A stretch of DNA of 64,000 nt from Bombyx mori. Lineage: Eukaryota > Arthropoda > Insecta > Lepidoptera > Bombycidae. The DNA lies in the NCBI RefSeq assembly GCF_030269925.1, contig NC_085128.1, positions 498,501 to 562,500 on the forward strand, in the 5' to 3' direction. Shown one piece after another: positions 8,150-20,616 of this stretch (positions are counted from its first letter, which is position 1; every line of letters begins with the position of its first letter). Under the pieces are notes generated by a model. It searched no databases. It saw nothing but the letters and a program-made list of their open reading frames with translations, and was not told the DNA's origin. The translations under genes and the position numbers were made by a program.

Positions 8150-8892
8150 TATTTTTTATAAGTTTCACTTCTACCGTGTGTGACTTACATACACACATTT
8201 TTTTATTAATGTAAGATAACTAATTGATTATTTTTGTAATCTATCTGGTAAATACTAGTATAATATTATATGATCTGCGATAGTCTTTTTTTTCAGTTAT
8301 TGTTTTTTTGAGAACTTTTTAAGGCAGATTTTTGAGAAACGAGGTTTCGGCGGATATGTTTTGCGGTAGAAATATGTAGGATAGTCCTAGTGTACCTTAA
8401 TATACCATACACCGGAAATACTTCTAAAAACATGCCGTCGTCGTGTCTGTTAGCACAACGTAGATTAAAGAATATTTTTGAATTTACGATACATTATCTA
8501 TGAGATAATATTATTTATTGCACAATAAATATAACTAAACTCACTAAAGTATTATCTTTTAGAAACTAAAATATACTATCGTTGACTCAACATTTCCCAT
8601 TTGTCACTCGACGCTAATAACCTCTCACAACGTCGAATTGATCTTATCGTTACAATAAAATATGTTTTATTTGTCACTTATTTAGATATAATATTGATTA
8701 ATGTTCTTTTTTAAGTCACGTGGGAGCGATTAATCATTTGATACGTAATTAGATTTTGTAGTTGCTTTTGATTCAGTGAGCTTTGGGATTCGTTATTCTA
8801 GTTTAACTTAACTTACAAAGTTAATGAATTATAGCTGTTAAAAACATCGGAATATTTTCCCATTAATTTAATACATTGATTATAGATTAGAT
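8150..8892. other. No recognisable feature (743 bp)
   Basis: AT-rich, with no gene and no assignable repeat. Confidence 0.55.
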
Positions 8893-9165
8893 CAGGGGCT
8901 CTCAAACTTATATTGTCTACTGCCCACTTTGAGAATAAATTATTTTTTGCCGTCCCCACTTTTTCACCTACTTAAAAACCACTATAGCCAGAGCTCAGTC
9001 GGTGTCTAAGAGTAATCCTAGACGAAATTACAAATCGCCTCCCAAGCCTCTATACAACGCCCCCATTTTTTTCTGGGTCTCTTAGTCTCTTACCGCCCAC
9101 CTTTAGGCCTGCAGTGCCCACAAGGGGACGTTATCGCCCACTTTGCGAAATGAAGGATTATATAG
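8893..9165. mobile_element. Possible hAT-like non-autonomous element (one end seen)
   Basis: The left end CAGGGGCTCTCAAACTTATA resembles hAT terminal repeats (CAGGGGTTCTCAAAC type). The segment contains repeated CCGCCCAC / CGCCCACTTTG phrases. A matching inverted right end and an 8-bp duplication were not found, so the assignment is tentative. Confidence 0.35.
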
Positions 9166-9489
9166 ACAATGTGTAATAATATTGGCCATGTGTAAACTCT
9201 ATAACGTACATAGGATATCAATTAAAAGTACCGGGCATAGGAACTGATCTAAGAAAATAGAAACAAGTGTAATTTCTATTGATTCATAACGAGATGATAT
9301 TAAATAACTTTCAGAATATTACTGTTCGAATAAGATTCTTTGCTACCATCTGGTAGGTAATTAAAAAGCTGGAGCTCGAGGTCAACGCCCTTGTGTATTA
9401 GATTGCGGGGTCATATCGTTCTGTTGACGCTCCACTTATTTTACCACCGACTATAGATAATACACAACACACACGCAGTGTTTTCATTA
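9166..9489. other. No recognisable feature (324 bp)
   Basis: Nothing assignable on either strand. Confidence 0.5.
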
Positions 9490-9619
9490 TATTTTTTTAT
9501 TACATAGGTGTGTGGACGAGCTCACGGCCCACCTGATTTTAAGTGCTTACCGGAGCCTATAGATATCTACAACGTAAATGCCGCCACCTACCTTGAGATA
9601 TGAGTTCTAAAGTCTCTAT
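9490..9619 (-). mobile_element. Bm1 SINE 3' end, head-to-head with the next copy
   Basis: A T-run, then GGACGAGCTCACGGCCCACCTG and CCACCTACCTTGAGATATGAG: the Bm1 tail in reverse. It stops exactly where the plus-strand Bm1 begins. Confidence 0.85.
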
Positions 9620-9951
9620 GAACAACAATTGTTCACGATTGACTTCCACGGTAAAGGAATAAGATCGTGTAATAAAAATCAAACCCGCAAAATTATAATT
9701 TGCGTAATTACTGGTGGTAGGACCTCTTGTGAGTCCGTGCGGGTAGGTACCACCACCCTGCCTATTTCTGCTGTGAAGCAGTAATGCGTTTCAGTTTGAA
9801 GGACGGGCCAGCCGTTGTACTATACTGAGACCTTGGAACTTATATCTCAAGGTGGGTGGCGCATTTACGTTGTAGATGTCTATGGGCTCCGGTAACCACT
9901 TAACACCAGGTGGGCTGTGAGCTCGTCCAACCATCTAAGCAATAAAAAAAA
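9620..9951 (+). mobile_element. Bm1 SINE lacking the tRNA-like head
   Basis: It starts at the internal AACAATTGTTCACGATTGAC block and continues through AAAATCAAACCCGCAAAATT, CTGGTGGTAGGACC and the full 3' module to an A-run. The match is close to consensus. Confidence 0.9.
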
Positions 9952-10674
9952 CCTAATAGACGACTGAGAGAGAGGTAAGAGCGATTACCGCGGTCAACAC
10001 TACAAGTAGACAAGGAGACACCTCAGATTTCCAGTCGGCGAAGTCGTCAAGGCGAATCCGCGGTCCTATTTCAACTGTCACAAATAACTTAAGGTTCCAT
10101 CATGTTGTTTTTATAAAGTTGCAAAGCTACTGTTCTATCTTACTTAGCATACATAAACATCTTCTAACACAGAATAGAAAAGTATTTCACAGCTAAAATA
10201 GGGAAGCCAGTATATGAACTTTTGGGGACAAACTCGAGCAAATCCAGCCGCAAATAAATAAACTCATGCTGTTGAATATTTCGACTCATTAATAATGGTA
10301 ATGAAACGACGCAAGGATCATCTGTTCATTGAGACGGAGATGGTCAATTTGCATGTTATAATGAGTACCGTTGAAACTTACTCTTGGGTCGAGAAAGATT
10401 GTTTAAACTGTGACAGGAATGAGATCGTCCTTTTGGTTCAAGCGAAAAACTTAAAGAGGGTTTGGTGATTTAGTTGGTTGATTTCAATTTTAAGTCCTCC
10501 TGTTATGGTAACGTCAAGTTTCAATTTTCATCGACAAAAGCGACTTTAATTTTACAAGATGACTTGTATATAGCCAATGCTTAAGGTATAGTAGACATAA
10601 TGATTGTGTAGATCTAATAAACTCTAACTAATTTGTGATTAACAGTGGCGTGGCTCATTCCACGACACTGTAGA
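9952..10674. other. No recognisable feature (723 bp)
   Basis: No gene or assignable repeat. Confidence 0.5.
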
Positions 10675-10907
10675 CACCGGTGGTAGGACCTCTTGTGAGT
10701 CCGCGCGAGTAGGTACCACCACCCTGCCTATTTCTGCCGTGAAGCAGTAATGCGTTTCGGCTTGAAGGGTGGGGCAGCCGTTGTAACTATACTAAGACCT
10801 TAGAACTTATATCTCAAGGTGGGTGGCGCATTTACATTGTAGATGTCTAACCATTTAACATCAGGTGGGCTGTGAACTCGTCCAACCAACTAAGCAATAA
10901 AAAAAAA
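10675..10907 (+). mobile_element. Bm1 SINE, 3' half
   Basis: From CCGGTGGTAGGACCTCTTGTG through CGTGAAGCAGTAATGCGTTT to AAGCAATAAAAAAAA, with a small deletion in the GATGTCTA...CCATTTAACATC part. Confidence 0.9.
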
Positions 10908-12209
10908 CTCTGTACCTGCATAGCTTTTCTTCGGTGTCGTAGAAATTAGAGTGAATCCTTAATATTCAGATTTGGTGGATGAAAGTCATTTTGCTTTCAA
11001 TCACAACCCTGGAATACCTGTACGTAGCAACCCCGGAAGTAGCGTTCCCTTCGTGCCCAGAAATTTGATTTATCCCTGACGATCAAATTCAATTGTGTCA
11101 AAAGAGAAATTGACTAAAAACTTCAGCGTCACTTCTGTTCAATATTACATCGTTGTTATTTTAAACTAATTACATTCGTTTAGTAATCATTACAACTTTT
11201 TTTTCTATTTAATAATTAGTGTTTTGTGTAATTGGAACACTATTTTCTCGATTAAGATACGATGGTTAATTCCGGTTTTTTTTTGCATTCTATCTTAAGC
11301 TATAGTATAGTATGTGGTTTGACGAACTCACGGCTTACTTAGTTTTCAGTGGTCACTGAAGCCACAAGCCGGCCTTCTTGTGACATATCGACATAGCCTT
11401 ATTTGCATATTATTTCTACAGTTAGAAATTGTAGTTTAAAATGATTTAATTATAAAAAAAAACATTCAAAACATTGATAACAATTTTCATAAAAATGAGA
11501 ATATTATAGAATAAAAACCCTTAGCTCTTTGAAGTAAAATTTTAAAATCGTTGTTAAAGCATAATTCCATTATTATATTTCGCGTTTTGAACAAAAGGTA
11601 TATTTGAATGCTCTGGAAACAAAACAATACTCCCTCTGCGTATTGGTATCAATATGGAAGACGATAAAGTAAATTCGACTGCTGCGTATGGGAACAGAAC
11701 TGAAAATTGGATGGCTATGAATGTTAATAAAACAGAAACGGAATTGGAAGAGAATTGGTAGATGTTTTGCATTTACTAAATAATAACAGAAAAGTAAAAC
11801 GCGAACACACTTCACCCTAAGTACCTATACTATACCTAACTGTCTGAACAAATAAAAGTATCAAATTAACATGGCGTGTTAGTTTGAAAGTGAATACCGA
11901 AATTATAGGCTCTTGAGTACAATAAAAGCAGTAATGACAATGAGATATTGATGTAACGAACTCATATACGCCCACATATCGGATAAGCCAACCAATGAAT
12001 TCGGATCAAGCAATACGCTATGCTTGTGTTCAATTATCGTAGGCAGCTACAAATCTCTTAAGGAAGATCATACTAAAGATTATCTTATTAAAGCAAGATT
12101 ATCTTGAAAGCCTCGTAAGTACCATTTAGATTTTTCCAATCACATCTGCTCTATCATATCTCGCTACGTAATAACAATTGAATCTGCAAAATTTATAAAT
12201 TCACGTAAT
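10908..12209. other. No gene; one decayed Bm1 piece
   Basis: A minus-strand Bm1 tail fragment is visible at about 11312..11370 (ACGAACTCACGGCTTACTTAG). The two overlapping minus frames at 11554..11815 are AT-rich and of no recognised family. Confidence 0.45.
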
Positions 12210-12390
12210 GATTAGTGGCAAGGTGTTATTATTGTGAGCACGGAACGTAGGTATCACCATACTGCATAATTCTGCCGCGAGGCTATATAAATGTAATTAA
12301 AACTTCAACTTGATACCCCACCTATGGACTTCGAACTACTGAATACAAGATGGATCGTGAGCTCGTAAATTGACACATTAAATAACAATA
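12210..12390 (+). mobile_element. Bm1 SINE, very degenerate
   Basis: The order of phrases (GTGGCAAGG, TGTGAGCACGG, TTCTGCCGCGAGG, GATGGATCGTGAGCTCGT) follows the Bm1 3' half with deletions and many substitutions. Confidence 0.5.
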
Positions 12391-12877
12391 ATTTTAAATT
12401 GCGTTGTTTTTTTTTTAATTGAATACACAAAGAAGAACTTATTATTATGGATAACAAGAAATCGAGTGGTCATAGCCAATCCGCGGCCTATCTCTAACAA
12501 TATTCGTTAAGCCTCATGTTAAAAAAGACATATTATCATAAAGCTCGGGAAGCAGTATCTACGAAAGCTCATTCCAAAGTCACTATTAATTAACGAATAG
12601 TATGATAACAATGTTAACAAGACGCGGATTTTTTTCTGAAATATAATTATTCTTTCATGAACACAGCGTGCGTTGTCAACAATTCAGAGCCAAACCTCGA
12701 AAAGTAAAAAGTCAAATATGAGTTGGTCTGACTGCGTTCCTGCCGTCCGTGGCGGACCGCCCGGGTCGACTCTCGCTACCCCCTCGTTCAACTTTCTGTC
12801 CGCAGGTTCATCCTAAGGCTACCTTCACGTATTAGTTTATTAAGATGTTTTCCGTTTCGATTTATTATTTTGATTAT
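12391..12877. other. No recognisable feature (487 bp)
   Basis: AT-rich except for a GC-richer patch at about 12740..12800 (CGTCCGTGGCGGACCGCCCG). No gene recognised. Confidence 0.45.
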
Positions 12878-13087
12878 TACTGCTGGTAGGACGTGTTGTG
12901 AGTCCGCACGGGCAGGTACTAGCTAGGTACAGCTCACATTCAAGAATTACTTCCACGATGTAGGAAAAACATTGTGCAATAAAAATCAAAACCGCAAAAA
13001 TATAATTTGTGTAATTAGTACACGAGTGATACATCTGCTAATACCAAGTGGACCGTGAGATCGTCCACCTATCTACGCAATAAATTA
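12878..13087 (+). mobile_element. Bm1-derived composite, old
   Basis: CTGGTAGGACGTGTTGTGAGTC is joined to a Bm1-like 5' internal part (TTCAAGAATTACTTCCACGAT, AAAAATCAAAACCGCAAAA) and a Bm1-like tail (GTGGACCGTGAGATCGTCC). From 12929 on it belongs to a unit that recurs at 32504. Confidence 0.6.
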
Positions 13088-13290
13088 ATGATTGAGATCA
13101 CTTAATTAACTGAACCTGTAAACTATCCTCAACAATCATTAATAAAATGGGAATAAATAATTATAGCACTGTAAATTAAAGATAATTAATTTACTATGAG
13201 AACATAATTAATACGAGAGTTGCACTGATAACATGAAATGATAAATGTAAGCATCACTGTCACAATCAATACAATAATAATGGTCGAAAA
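12929..13290 (+). repeat. Dispersed duplicate unit A, copy 1
   Basis: The unit AGCTCACATTCAAGAATTAC ... GGTCGAAAACTG recurs at 32504..32914. Similarity covers the Bm1-like part and about 190 bp of further DNA that is not Bm1 (CTGAACCTGTAAACTATCCT, ATAATTATAGCACTGTAAAT, ACGAGAGTTG). Copy 1 lacks about 45 bp present in copy 2. Confidence 0.85.
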
Positions 13291-13533
13291 CTGGTGGCAA
13301 GACCTATTGTGAGTCCGCACGGGTAGGTACCATTGCCCTGCCAATTTCTGTCGTGAAGCTGTAATGCGTTACGGTTTGAAGGGCGGGCTAACCGTTGTAT
13401 TTGCTAAAACTGAGAACTTATAACTCGTGTATCAAAGTGGGTGGCGGTACTTACGTTGTAGATGTCTATGGGTCCAGTAACCACTTAACACCAGGTGGGC
13501 CGTGAGCTCGTCCACTCATCTAAGCAATAAATT
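13291..13533 (+). mobile_element. Bm1 SINE, 3' half
   Basis: CTGGTGGCAAGACCTATTGTG to CTAAGCAATAAATTAATAAA. It is inserted exactly at the end of duplicate unit A. Confidence 0.9.
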
Positions 13534-14402
13534 AATAAAAATATTTTTATTTGATGCACTCCTGTCGTAGAGCAGAAGCAGTTTCTTGTTGTAGTTCATG
13601 GGTTCAATACAACTGTTGTTATCTACACCATTAGCAATATCAATAAAACATCAATACACTCACATTATGTACGTATGTGTAAATTAACTTTCCGAATAAT
13701 CTGAAATTTTCACTCAAATTCCCATTGCAGTTGGTCAAGGCTTTCGAAATTTTTTTGTATTCCCGTCCAATACAGACGTCGAAAAAGCCAATGCCTACCG
13801 CAAATGACTCAAATTTCATTTATACAAGGACATGCTATATCCCTATGGGAACAACAAGGCGCAAGTTCATTACACAGTCTGAATCAAATAGGAACGTAAA
13901 TTAAATAGTTGTAGCGTAAAATTAGTTGCTCACGCTTGCATCAGGATAGCGAGTATTCTCTCCTTCGAACAAGAGTGTATTATTGGTCCGCGACAGCAAG
14001 ATGCAGGTCGATGAAAACGAGCAGTTAAGATGTACGTAAAGGTAGGAGATTAATGATCGTGCTGAGTCGAGGGTGAGGCGACTATCGCATCCATCCGGCT
14101 TGGTTATATAGCCTGTGTAAACTGTAGAGTCCACTGACCTCGTCTTGTGCCCTGGAGTTTCATACGCGATTATACAATAGTATCTAGGTTAAATTTCAGA
14201 TTGTGACGTTGTTGTTGATTTGTTTCCTTTGAGCTTTATTACGGGCAACAGTGGTATGGTTAAGAAACAAATAATACTCCCTTTTTAATTTATTTTTTCT
14301 AAATATCGTGCTAATAGGGTTTGATAATGAATAGATAAAAATCAGGAGGCTGGCGCTAGGTCGGGAGGCGTCTATCGTGTTTTATCCAAGTTAATTTACT
14401 GG
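13534..14402. other. No supported gene (869 bp)
   Basis: A 70-codon minus frame at 13922..14134 has no recognisable motif. No repeat from elsewhere in the window is seen. Confidence 0.4.
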
Positions 14403-14830
14403 GTACAGAATGATCTGTAGCCGTAGCAGCTCGATTTTGCTGAGGCTTAGCTTTTTCCTTTATCTGATCGCTGGTAGCCTAAGAGGCTATTCCAGCTCCT
14501 CACGGGCTATTCACGGGCTCGATCTGAGAAAATTGCTAACATTGGCCGTGGCAAGGGCAGTGCTTTGCAGAATTTACCACCGGATCATTATCGCCACCCA
14601 CTGAGAAGATCCCGCGAGGAACTTTGTTGCGGAGGAACTTATGAGCTAGATTGCACGTCGAACTCTTCGTCGCATTCGACTAGTTTGATGAGAGCGGTGA
14701 GCGATACTTGTAGAGCCGAGAAAAACACCGAGAGTGGATTCGGAGGATCTGACGAGACATGTTTTTGGCAAGAGCGGCCTTGCGTTGCTCGGTCCCTTGG
14801 GTCGGATATGTAAGGCCGGAGTTTTAGTGG
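14403..14830 (-). mobile_element. LINE 3' UTR fragment with decayed hairpin module
   Basis: 14565..14700 parallels 52215..52330: TTTACCACCGGATCATTATCGCCACCCACTGAGAAGATCC, then TTGCACGTCGA(A/C)CTCTT. One arm of the 3' UTR hairpin (CCCACTGAG, 14597..14605) is intact and the other is lost. Overlapping plus-strand frames of 64 and 82 codons are shadows. Confidence 0.7.
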
Positions 14831-14980
14831 TTATTAGCCATGGAATGAGCCTTTTATTAGGTGAGTCTGTATTGCGAAAAACAATTCTATGGTTGATAGT
14901 TTAATTAAGATCAACTTAATGCAATTGAAAATCGTCGACCCTAAGCTTTGCCCTCAGCCTCACACATAGAAGAATGACGG

Positions 14981-15391
14981 ATGATCGCAGAATTATCAAA
15001 AGCACACAGACTCAAAGAGATATATTATAACTTTTCACCTCTGCCTACCCTAAAACATTATCCGAACCTTTATTGGAAATCGTCAATTTTTATTCGAGAC
15101 GAGGCCTCCCCCGTTTTTTGCGGTTATGAATATTTCCAAGGGTTATATTATAATGCGATTAAATTGAAAATATCTTTAAACCTTTCGAGCGGAGTAATAA
15201 AGGGCGTGACTCGGAACATTTTCGCCACATCTTCTTATATTAAATCTGTATTAACAGGAGAATCTGAAAATGAGTTCAATTTTTTTCGTTTATTGCTTAA
15301 ATTTTTTCAACGTTGTCGTGACATAGAACTTGATCTAGTTAATGATCTTCTTTATTGCCGTTGGACAACTGTAGACCAACAAGCAAATTAG
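14981..15391 (+). CDS. Orphan open frame, 136 codons, function unknown
   Basis: This is the longest plus-strand frame in this part of the window that is not obviously a transposon. The start ATG follows a TGA by one codon. The product has a mixed, protein-like composition (aromatics, charged residues, few repeats), with a stretch EYFQGLYYNAIKLKISLN near residue 50 and FRLLLKFFQRCRDIELDLVN near 105. No signal peptide, membrane segment or known catalytic motif is visible. No splice context or promoter is evident. It might be an exon, a remnant of an integrated element, or chance. Confidence 0.3.
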   Translation: MIAELSKAHRLKEIYYNFSPLPTLKHYPNLYWKSSIFIRDEASPVFCGYEYFQGLYYNAIKLKISLNLSSGVIKGVTRNIFATSSYIKSVLTGESENEFNFFRLLLKFFQRCRDIELDLVNDLLYCRWTTVDQQAN

Positions 15392-15730
15392 GATGTTTTT
15401 CGTGATAGCATTTCTTAATCTAATCTGTAAAACACTGATTGTATATCATGTACAGGACGATGAGGTTGATCGGGAAATGGCTTTTGATGTCAAAAGCTTC
15501 CGTGGCCTTCTTGTTTTAATCCACTTCGGTAAGAGGGCCGGTTAACTTGCGTTTTGAATCTGCTTTAGCTGAATCCTGCGGCAACTAATATGTTTTCTGT
15601 GTGTACTTAATATGTTCACAAACTATTTTACCGATAACTTTAGCTACCGGTTAAATAAATAAAAACTATACATAATGTAAAATAAGGTTCTAAGTAGTTA
15701 AATTACTTTTTTATGAGACATTGAAATTTA
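15392..15730. other. No recognisable feature (339 bp)
   Basis: No gene or assignable repeat. Confidence 0.5.
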
Positions 15731-15967
15731 CTGGTGGTAGGACCTCTTGTGAGTCCACACGGTTAGATACCCCGCTTATTTCTGCCGTGAAACAGTAATG
15801 CGTTTCGGTTTGAAAGGTGGGGCAGCCGTTGCAACTATACTGAGACCTTAGAACTTATATTTCAAGGTGGGTGACGTATTTACGTTGTAGATATCTATGG
15901 CCTCCAGTAATAACTTAACATCAGATGGTCTGTGAACTCTTCCACCCATCGAAGCAATAAATAAAAA
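15731..15967 (+). mobile_element. Bm1 SINE, 3' half
   Basis: CTGGTGGTAGGACCTCTTGTG to GAAGCAATAAATAAAAAA, moderately diverged. Confidence 0.88.
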
Positions 15968-17685
15968 ACAGTACCGTAACCTTTATTCTGTACTTTATGT
16001 TCATTTCAGGTAGGACTTATTTCATTTAACCACCAAGAAATCATTTGCTTAACCTTTACCGATAGCCAGTGTATAATAAAGGTGTAATGTTTCCGGAATA
16101 CGCTGATTTTGTCGATTCCAGCGTTAACCTATTCGTATAGTAAGTGGAATTAATTAATTATTATTTACATTCCGATGATCACGACAGTCAAAACATGACT
16201 GTTTTATTCAAATTAACTGAAGACAAACATGTGGTACAGCTAACTATTGTGCTCGTTGCTCGAACTGATTTTGTGCTCTATTGCAAAGAAATACAGTACA
16301 ATTTGTTATGCATTATATAAATTCAATAAACTTTTCTCCGTTCTAGTGTAATTTCCTTGCGGCTTGGCCTACGTTTTGAGATGCGAGCGTTTCTTGGTGA
16401 TGACAATTATAAAGTAATTAGTCGATATTTTTTTAATTTGTGATTTATTATGAAAGTATTGAATTTTATCACTTAATGTTTGAAAAAAGAAAAACATTTG
16501 CAAAAACTGTTCAAATGTCTTTTTAAAGGAAACCATAACGGAAACATATTTTACTGATTGGACGAACTCTTCCAGTGTTGTTGTTCAGAGCTTGTTTTTA
16601 TATGGAAATGTCTTATCTTGAAAATGTCTTATCTTGAAAATGTCTTTAGCGCGAATCAGATTTCTTGTTTAACTAATATCGTAAAAAGGATTAAAGAATC
16701 GTTATCCCTTTACATTCAAAACTCCCTCCACGGGTCTCAGATTATTAACGTGATTGGTAATGTGTACTGGCTTGGAACTATTTTTTTTAAAAATTCGAAA
16801 GTTAGCAGATAAACATGATTATCCATCTTAATCATCACTTATGCTGAAAAAAAAAACATGTTATTGCTATCATTTTACATCATTGTCTATTTCTAATAAG
16901 CAGTGAATAAATTAAATAAAACACGAACTTGCGTAATATGAGTTATGTAGTTCGGATAGTACCATTTGGCCATTGAGCTTAACAAACAAGTTTACAAAAA
17001 TCGCTAGTGAATTAGACCGATCCGATTCCCCCAACACTTCAGCAACTCCGGTCGTGAAGTTTCCTCCGCTTTGTTACTTTTTCATAACAATAACTAATTT
17101 TGTTGGTTAATTAAGCAACTGAGAAATGTTCGCTGAAAACTGTAATGTTTCGAGACTTGTTTGCGGATTACTTGAATTAAGAGTTCGTGGTTCAAGCTAA
17201 TTACAGTATTTAAATAAATATATACGAGACGTGCCACAGTCTGGTCGGAATGTGAAAGAGCTTTAATTAGTGCTGAAGATTGGCGTAATATACAGAATGT
17301 CTTGTCCCACCATGAGCTCGCAATCTGGGGTTCAGAAAGACATGGTGAATTCTATAAACAATGTAGTCACTTTGAACGAACAAATGCGATCCATCATCGC
17401 TAATTTTAGAACGAAACTTAGAAAAACTATTTAAGTGACGTTCTCAAACTATTGAAGTAAAATTTTGAAAGGGAATTAATGAAGGATGCTGAGATCTGTG
17501 TTTAGAAAAATAATCTTCTCTCTCTCTTTTAGCCTTTACGTAGATATTATTGATAAGTTAGTTAATTACTTAAGAGCAATAGAGGAATGCATTCACGCTA
17601 ATACCAAATTATATCTCCGTCCAAGGCAGAATAAAAGATAAAGTTATTAAAATATTGATTATAATAAAAAAAACGCGTTACTATT
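15968..17685. other. No supported gene (1.7 kb)
   Basis: AT-rich. It contains a short tandem repeat at 16605..16646 (unit ATGTCTTATCTTGAAA, two and a half copies) inside an 84-codon frame of no recognised family (16558..16812). No RNA or mobile element recognised. Confidence 0.45.
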
Positions 17686-17918
17686 TGTGGCAGGACACTG
17701 TTAGTTCACATGAAAACGTATCCTTTCTATTTCTGCCGTGAAGCAGTAATGCGTTTCGGTTTGAAGGGTGGGGCAGCCGTTGTAACTATACTGAGACCTC
17801 AGAACTCATATCTCAAGGTGGATGGTGCCATTTACGTTGTAGGTGTCTATGGGCTCCAGTAACCACTTAACACCAGGTGGGCTGTGAGCTCGTCCACACA
17901 TCTAAGCAATAAAAAAAA
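17686..17918 (+). mobile_element. Bm1 SINE, 3' half with a damaged start
   Basis: The first part (GTGGCAGGACACTGTTAGTTC) is diverged and shortened. From TATTTCTGCCGTGAAGCAG to the A-run it is close to consensus. Confidence 0.9.
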
Positions 17919-19589
17919 GATCTTATTGCCCACATTTTGATACAATAGATAGCTTAAGGATCGACTAGGCTAGTTACAGGTGGAATAAAAATTGTCAAAT
18001 CACGTATTAACTGGTTGCGGTGTTTGACCGGGTCGGGTGACAGGTGATTTATTAATTAGTGTTTTCTGTATTGTTATCGAGTAACACTTCCAGCCTCACA
18101 TAATAAATTATTTAGGAACTAGTTAAGGTACACCCTAATAATTAGGAAATGTACAGAACTTATTATTCCTATAATATAGTTAGTATAATTAGTAATTTCA
18201 TTATCAAGTAAATAGTTGATTCATATGTCTTTATACTTATAATATTTTATTGACGCCTTCCGCTTGGCAGCTTCCGGCGCAATAACATTATTTATGTTAT
18301 ACAATTCGATATTATTAAATAATAATTGTACGTAAATAATCAGCAGAATAATTAAGATAAACAATGTTTAATATTACTTACTAAGTTTGTATTAAAATAG
18401 ATCAATATGATCGTATAAATACCGGCGGTTAGCACATTTATGATTCATTCGTATTCTACCCACCGTAACGTGTATAAAGAGAATATATTATTCCGTGTGG
18501 ATGTAAAATGTCTCAATTGTCGCCGCGTCCCTGAGGATCCTTTAATAATATATTTATACTTTTTTATCAATATATACTTTGAGGAACTGAACACAATGGA
18601 TACAATTCATCATTGAGCCCACATAACCCACGCGTCATGTAGGCGCGGAAACCTCATAATAATATATGAGGTTTGGTTATAAAAAACAGTTAGGCTATAC
18701 AATTTAGACTTCTTCGTCATGACTCAAGGTGGGATAGAACGTTCAAATTGTCATATCTATGGGTGTGACTATTTACTTATAACCAGTTGAACCTTAAGAA
18801 AGCTATGGAAGAAAAGCTTCAGTGTCATTTTTGAGTCATTGCAGTTTAAATGGCTTCTGTAATTTTCTATAATATAGTCGCAAGATAATCTCAACATAAT
18901 CTCATACAGAAATTTAGTAAATTGAATATGCAATTTCGAAAAGGGTACATCTCTGAAAATGTTTAATGTTCAGGAAATGAAAAAAAACTGATTATTTTCT
19001 AAAGCAGTGTACAATTTAAAATATTAACTTTTGAGATATATTTTAGTGTTAATTATCAATTGAAAATTACTGGAATCATTATAAAATGGGTGTAGGTAAG
19101 CCTCAAAACTACGTGTATATGAAAAAACGTATTTGACAAATTAGGCGACATGTGCCCTTTTCGAAATTGCATTTTAAATTATATACGCAATCTCTTCATA
19201 TAATTATGATAAACATTTAAAGACCGAAAATATCAATTACGGTCTACCCCTCATTTAACAAAAACCCTACATCGGCTCTCCGAAACTGCAAACAGCTGCA
19301 AAATTCCTTACAAAGACCATTGTTCTAACTAGAGTATTTGAACAATGGAACATGTTTTTCATTGCACGGGGTAGTACACGGAGTCCTGACGATGTTAGAG
19401 TCCATTCAAACGATACCCATACCCGCAGGCCTCCACGCAACTCAATTAGTTTAATATTGAGCAGATTAATAAACGTAGGTGTTGTGTTTTTGGGAAGTAA
19501 CGACAAGGGAAGACCGAGCGGGGAAATTGCTCGGGAGAGCGATGATCCAAACGTTGTTGTTGTTAAAGAACTCGAGGTCCCGCAGTAGT
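17919..19589. other. No supported gene (1.7 kb)
   Basis: AT-rich to about 19250, with a very degenerate Bm1-like trace at 18715..18800 (GACTCAAGGTGGGATAG). 19340..19588 is GC-richer and has frames of 78-79 codons on both strands without a known motif. Confidence 0.4.
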
Positions 19590-19985
19590 GGAAATTCGAC
19601 TATAATTAATTGGAATTGTAAGTTTGTACACTATTATGATTGTATTTTATACTTCTATAATCACAAATTTCGCCAAGACTACACTATAAAAAATATTAAC
19701 AAAGACAAACCATATTCTATTCTCAATTTGACAACAGACGTCAAGAACAAAAGTTTGACAATAAATAGTATGCATGCGTGTGTGCGTCAAATACACGGTA
19801 TGTAGTGTGTGTAATGTTTTCTTTATTGATTTAATGTATCTTTTATGCTTTATTTAAAAAAAATATTGGCATTGTGCACTTCTTCTCTATACTCTCTATA
19901 AGCGTGGAAAATTTCATACTCCTCCGGCCGCGCAATTTTCGTAAAAAGGGATACAAAGTTTTTGCTTCACGTATTAATATATAGA
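19590..19985 (-). mobile_element. Dispersed ~400-bp repeat with Helitron-like 5' end, copy 2
   Basis: Same family as 5842..6285. The minus-strand 5' end is ATCTATATATTAATACGTGAAG at 19985; the 3' part ends near ATTATAGTCGAATTTC. Frames inside it are not genes. Confidence 0.75.
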
Positions 19986-20039
19986 TTTGGTATATGAAAA
20001 TTTATGTTGAAATTATCGTTAGCCCTTCCCCCTTCCGTT

Positions 20040-20616
20040 ACCCCGTTCACCCGTTAGCCCGTTACACTTTCAAGCCATTCAATCCCGTTTTTGCAGGATA
20101 GCCGTCGGAGCCTCGTGGTTCATCGGAACGTCAACCTTTACGACGACCTTGGACCTAGAGTCCATCAGTAAGTATCTACAGTCGGCATCAATGCGCCATT
20201 TCGGTAAAGTGGCACGATACGAGAACAGAGAACATTGTGGCCGCCGGTAACTACATAGCCGATCCTGCGGACCAAATGGTAAACAATCGACGTCACCCAA
20301 AACACGTCATCTCGGATCCTCCCGATCCACTAACGGCGCTTTTAGGTATTCAAAGCACCGGTCATCGTTCTCGTCGAATCCGTCGCTTGCGACAAAGGGC
20401 TGGGCGAGTAAATTAACCCATAGACACGGCCCACTGAGTTTCTTGCCGGATCTTCTCAGTGAGTCGCGTTTCCGATCCAGTGGTAGATTCCGCGAAGCAC
20501 GGTTCTTGCCTGGGGTCTTGTTAGCAACATCGTCAGGTTTGAGCCCCGTGTGCTCACTTACTAGCCCGGCGACGCTGACATGGTATCTCTAGAGCATCAG
20601 CTTAGGTAGGAAATAA
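20040..20616 (+). mobile_element. LINE 3' end with hairpin module
   Basis: AACCCATAGACACGGCCCACTGAG, GATCTTCTCAGTGAG, AGTGGTAGATTCCGCGAAGCAC and CGTGTGCTCACTTACTAG match 60945..61208. The end TTAGGTAGGAAATAAAAA looks like a LINE tail. The 5' boundary is uncertain; the part 20095..20330 has no recognisable coding motif. Confidence 0.65.

Noticed and set aside
8001..8198. 65-codon minus-strand frame
   Set aside because: It is the antisense of the U1 snRNA copy.
8893..9165. A complete hAT element
   Set aside because: Only one terminal motif was found, with no inverted partner and no 8-bp duplication; kept as a low-confidence fragment.
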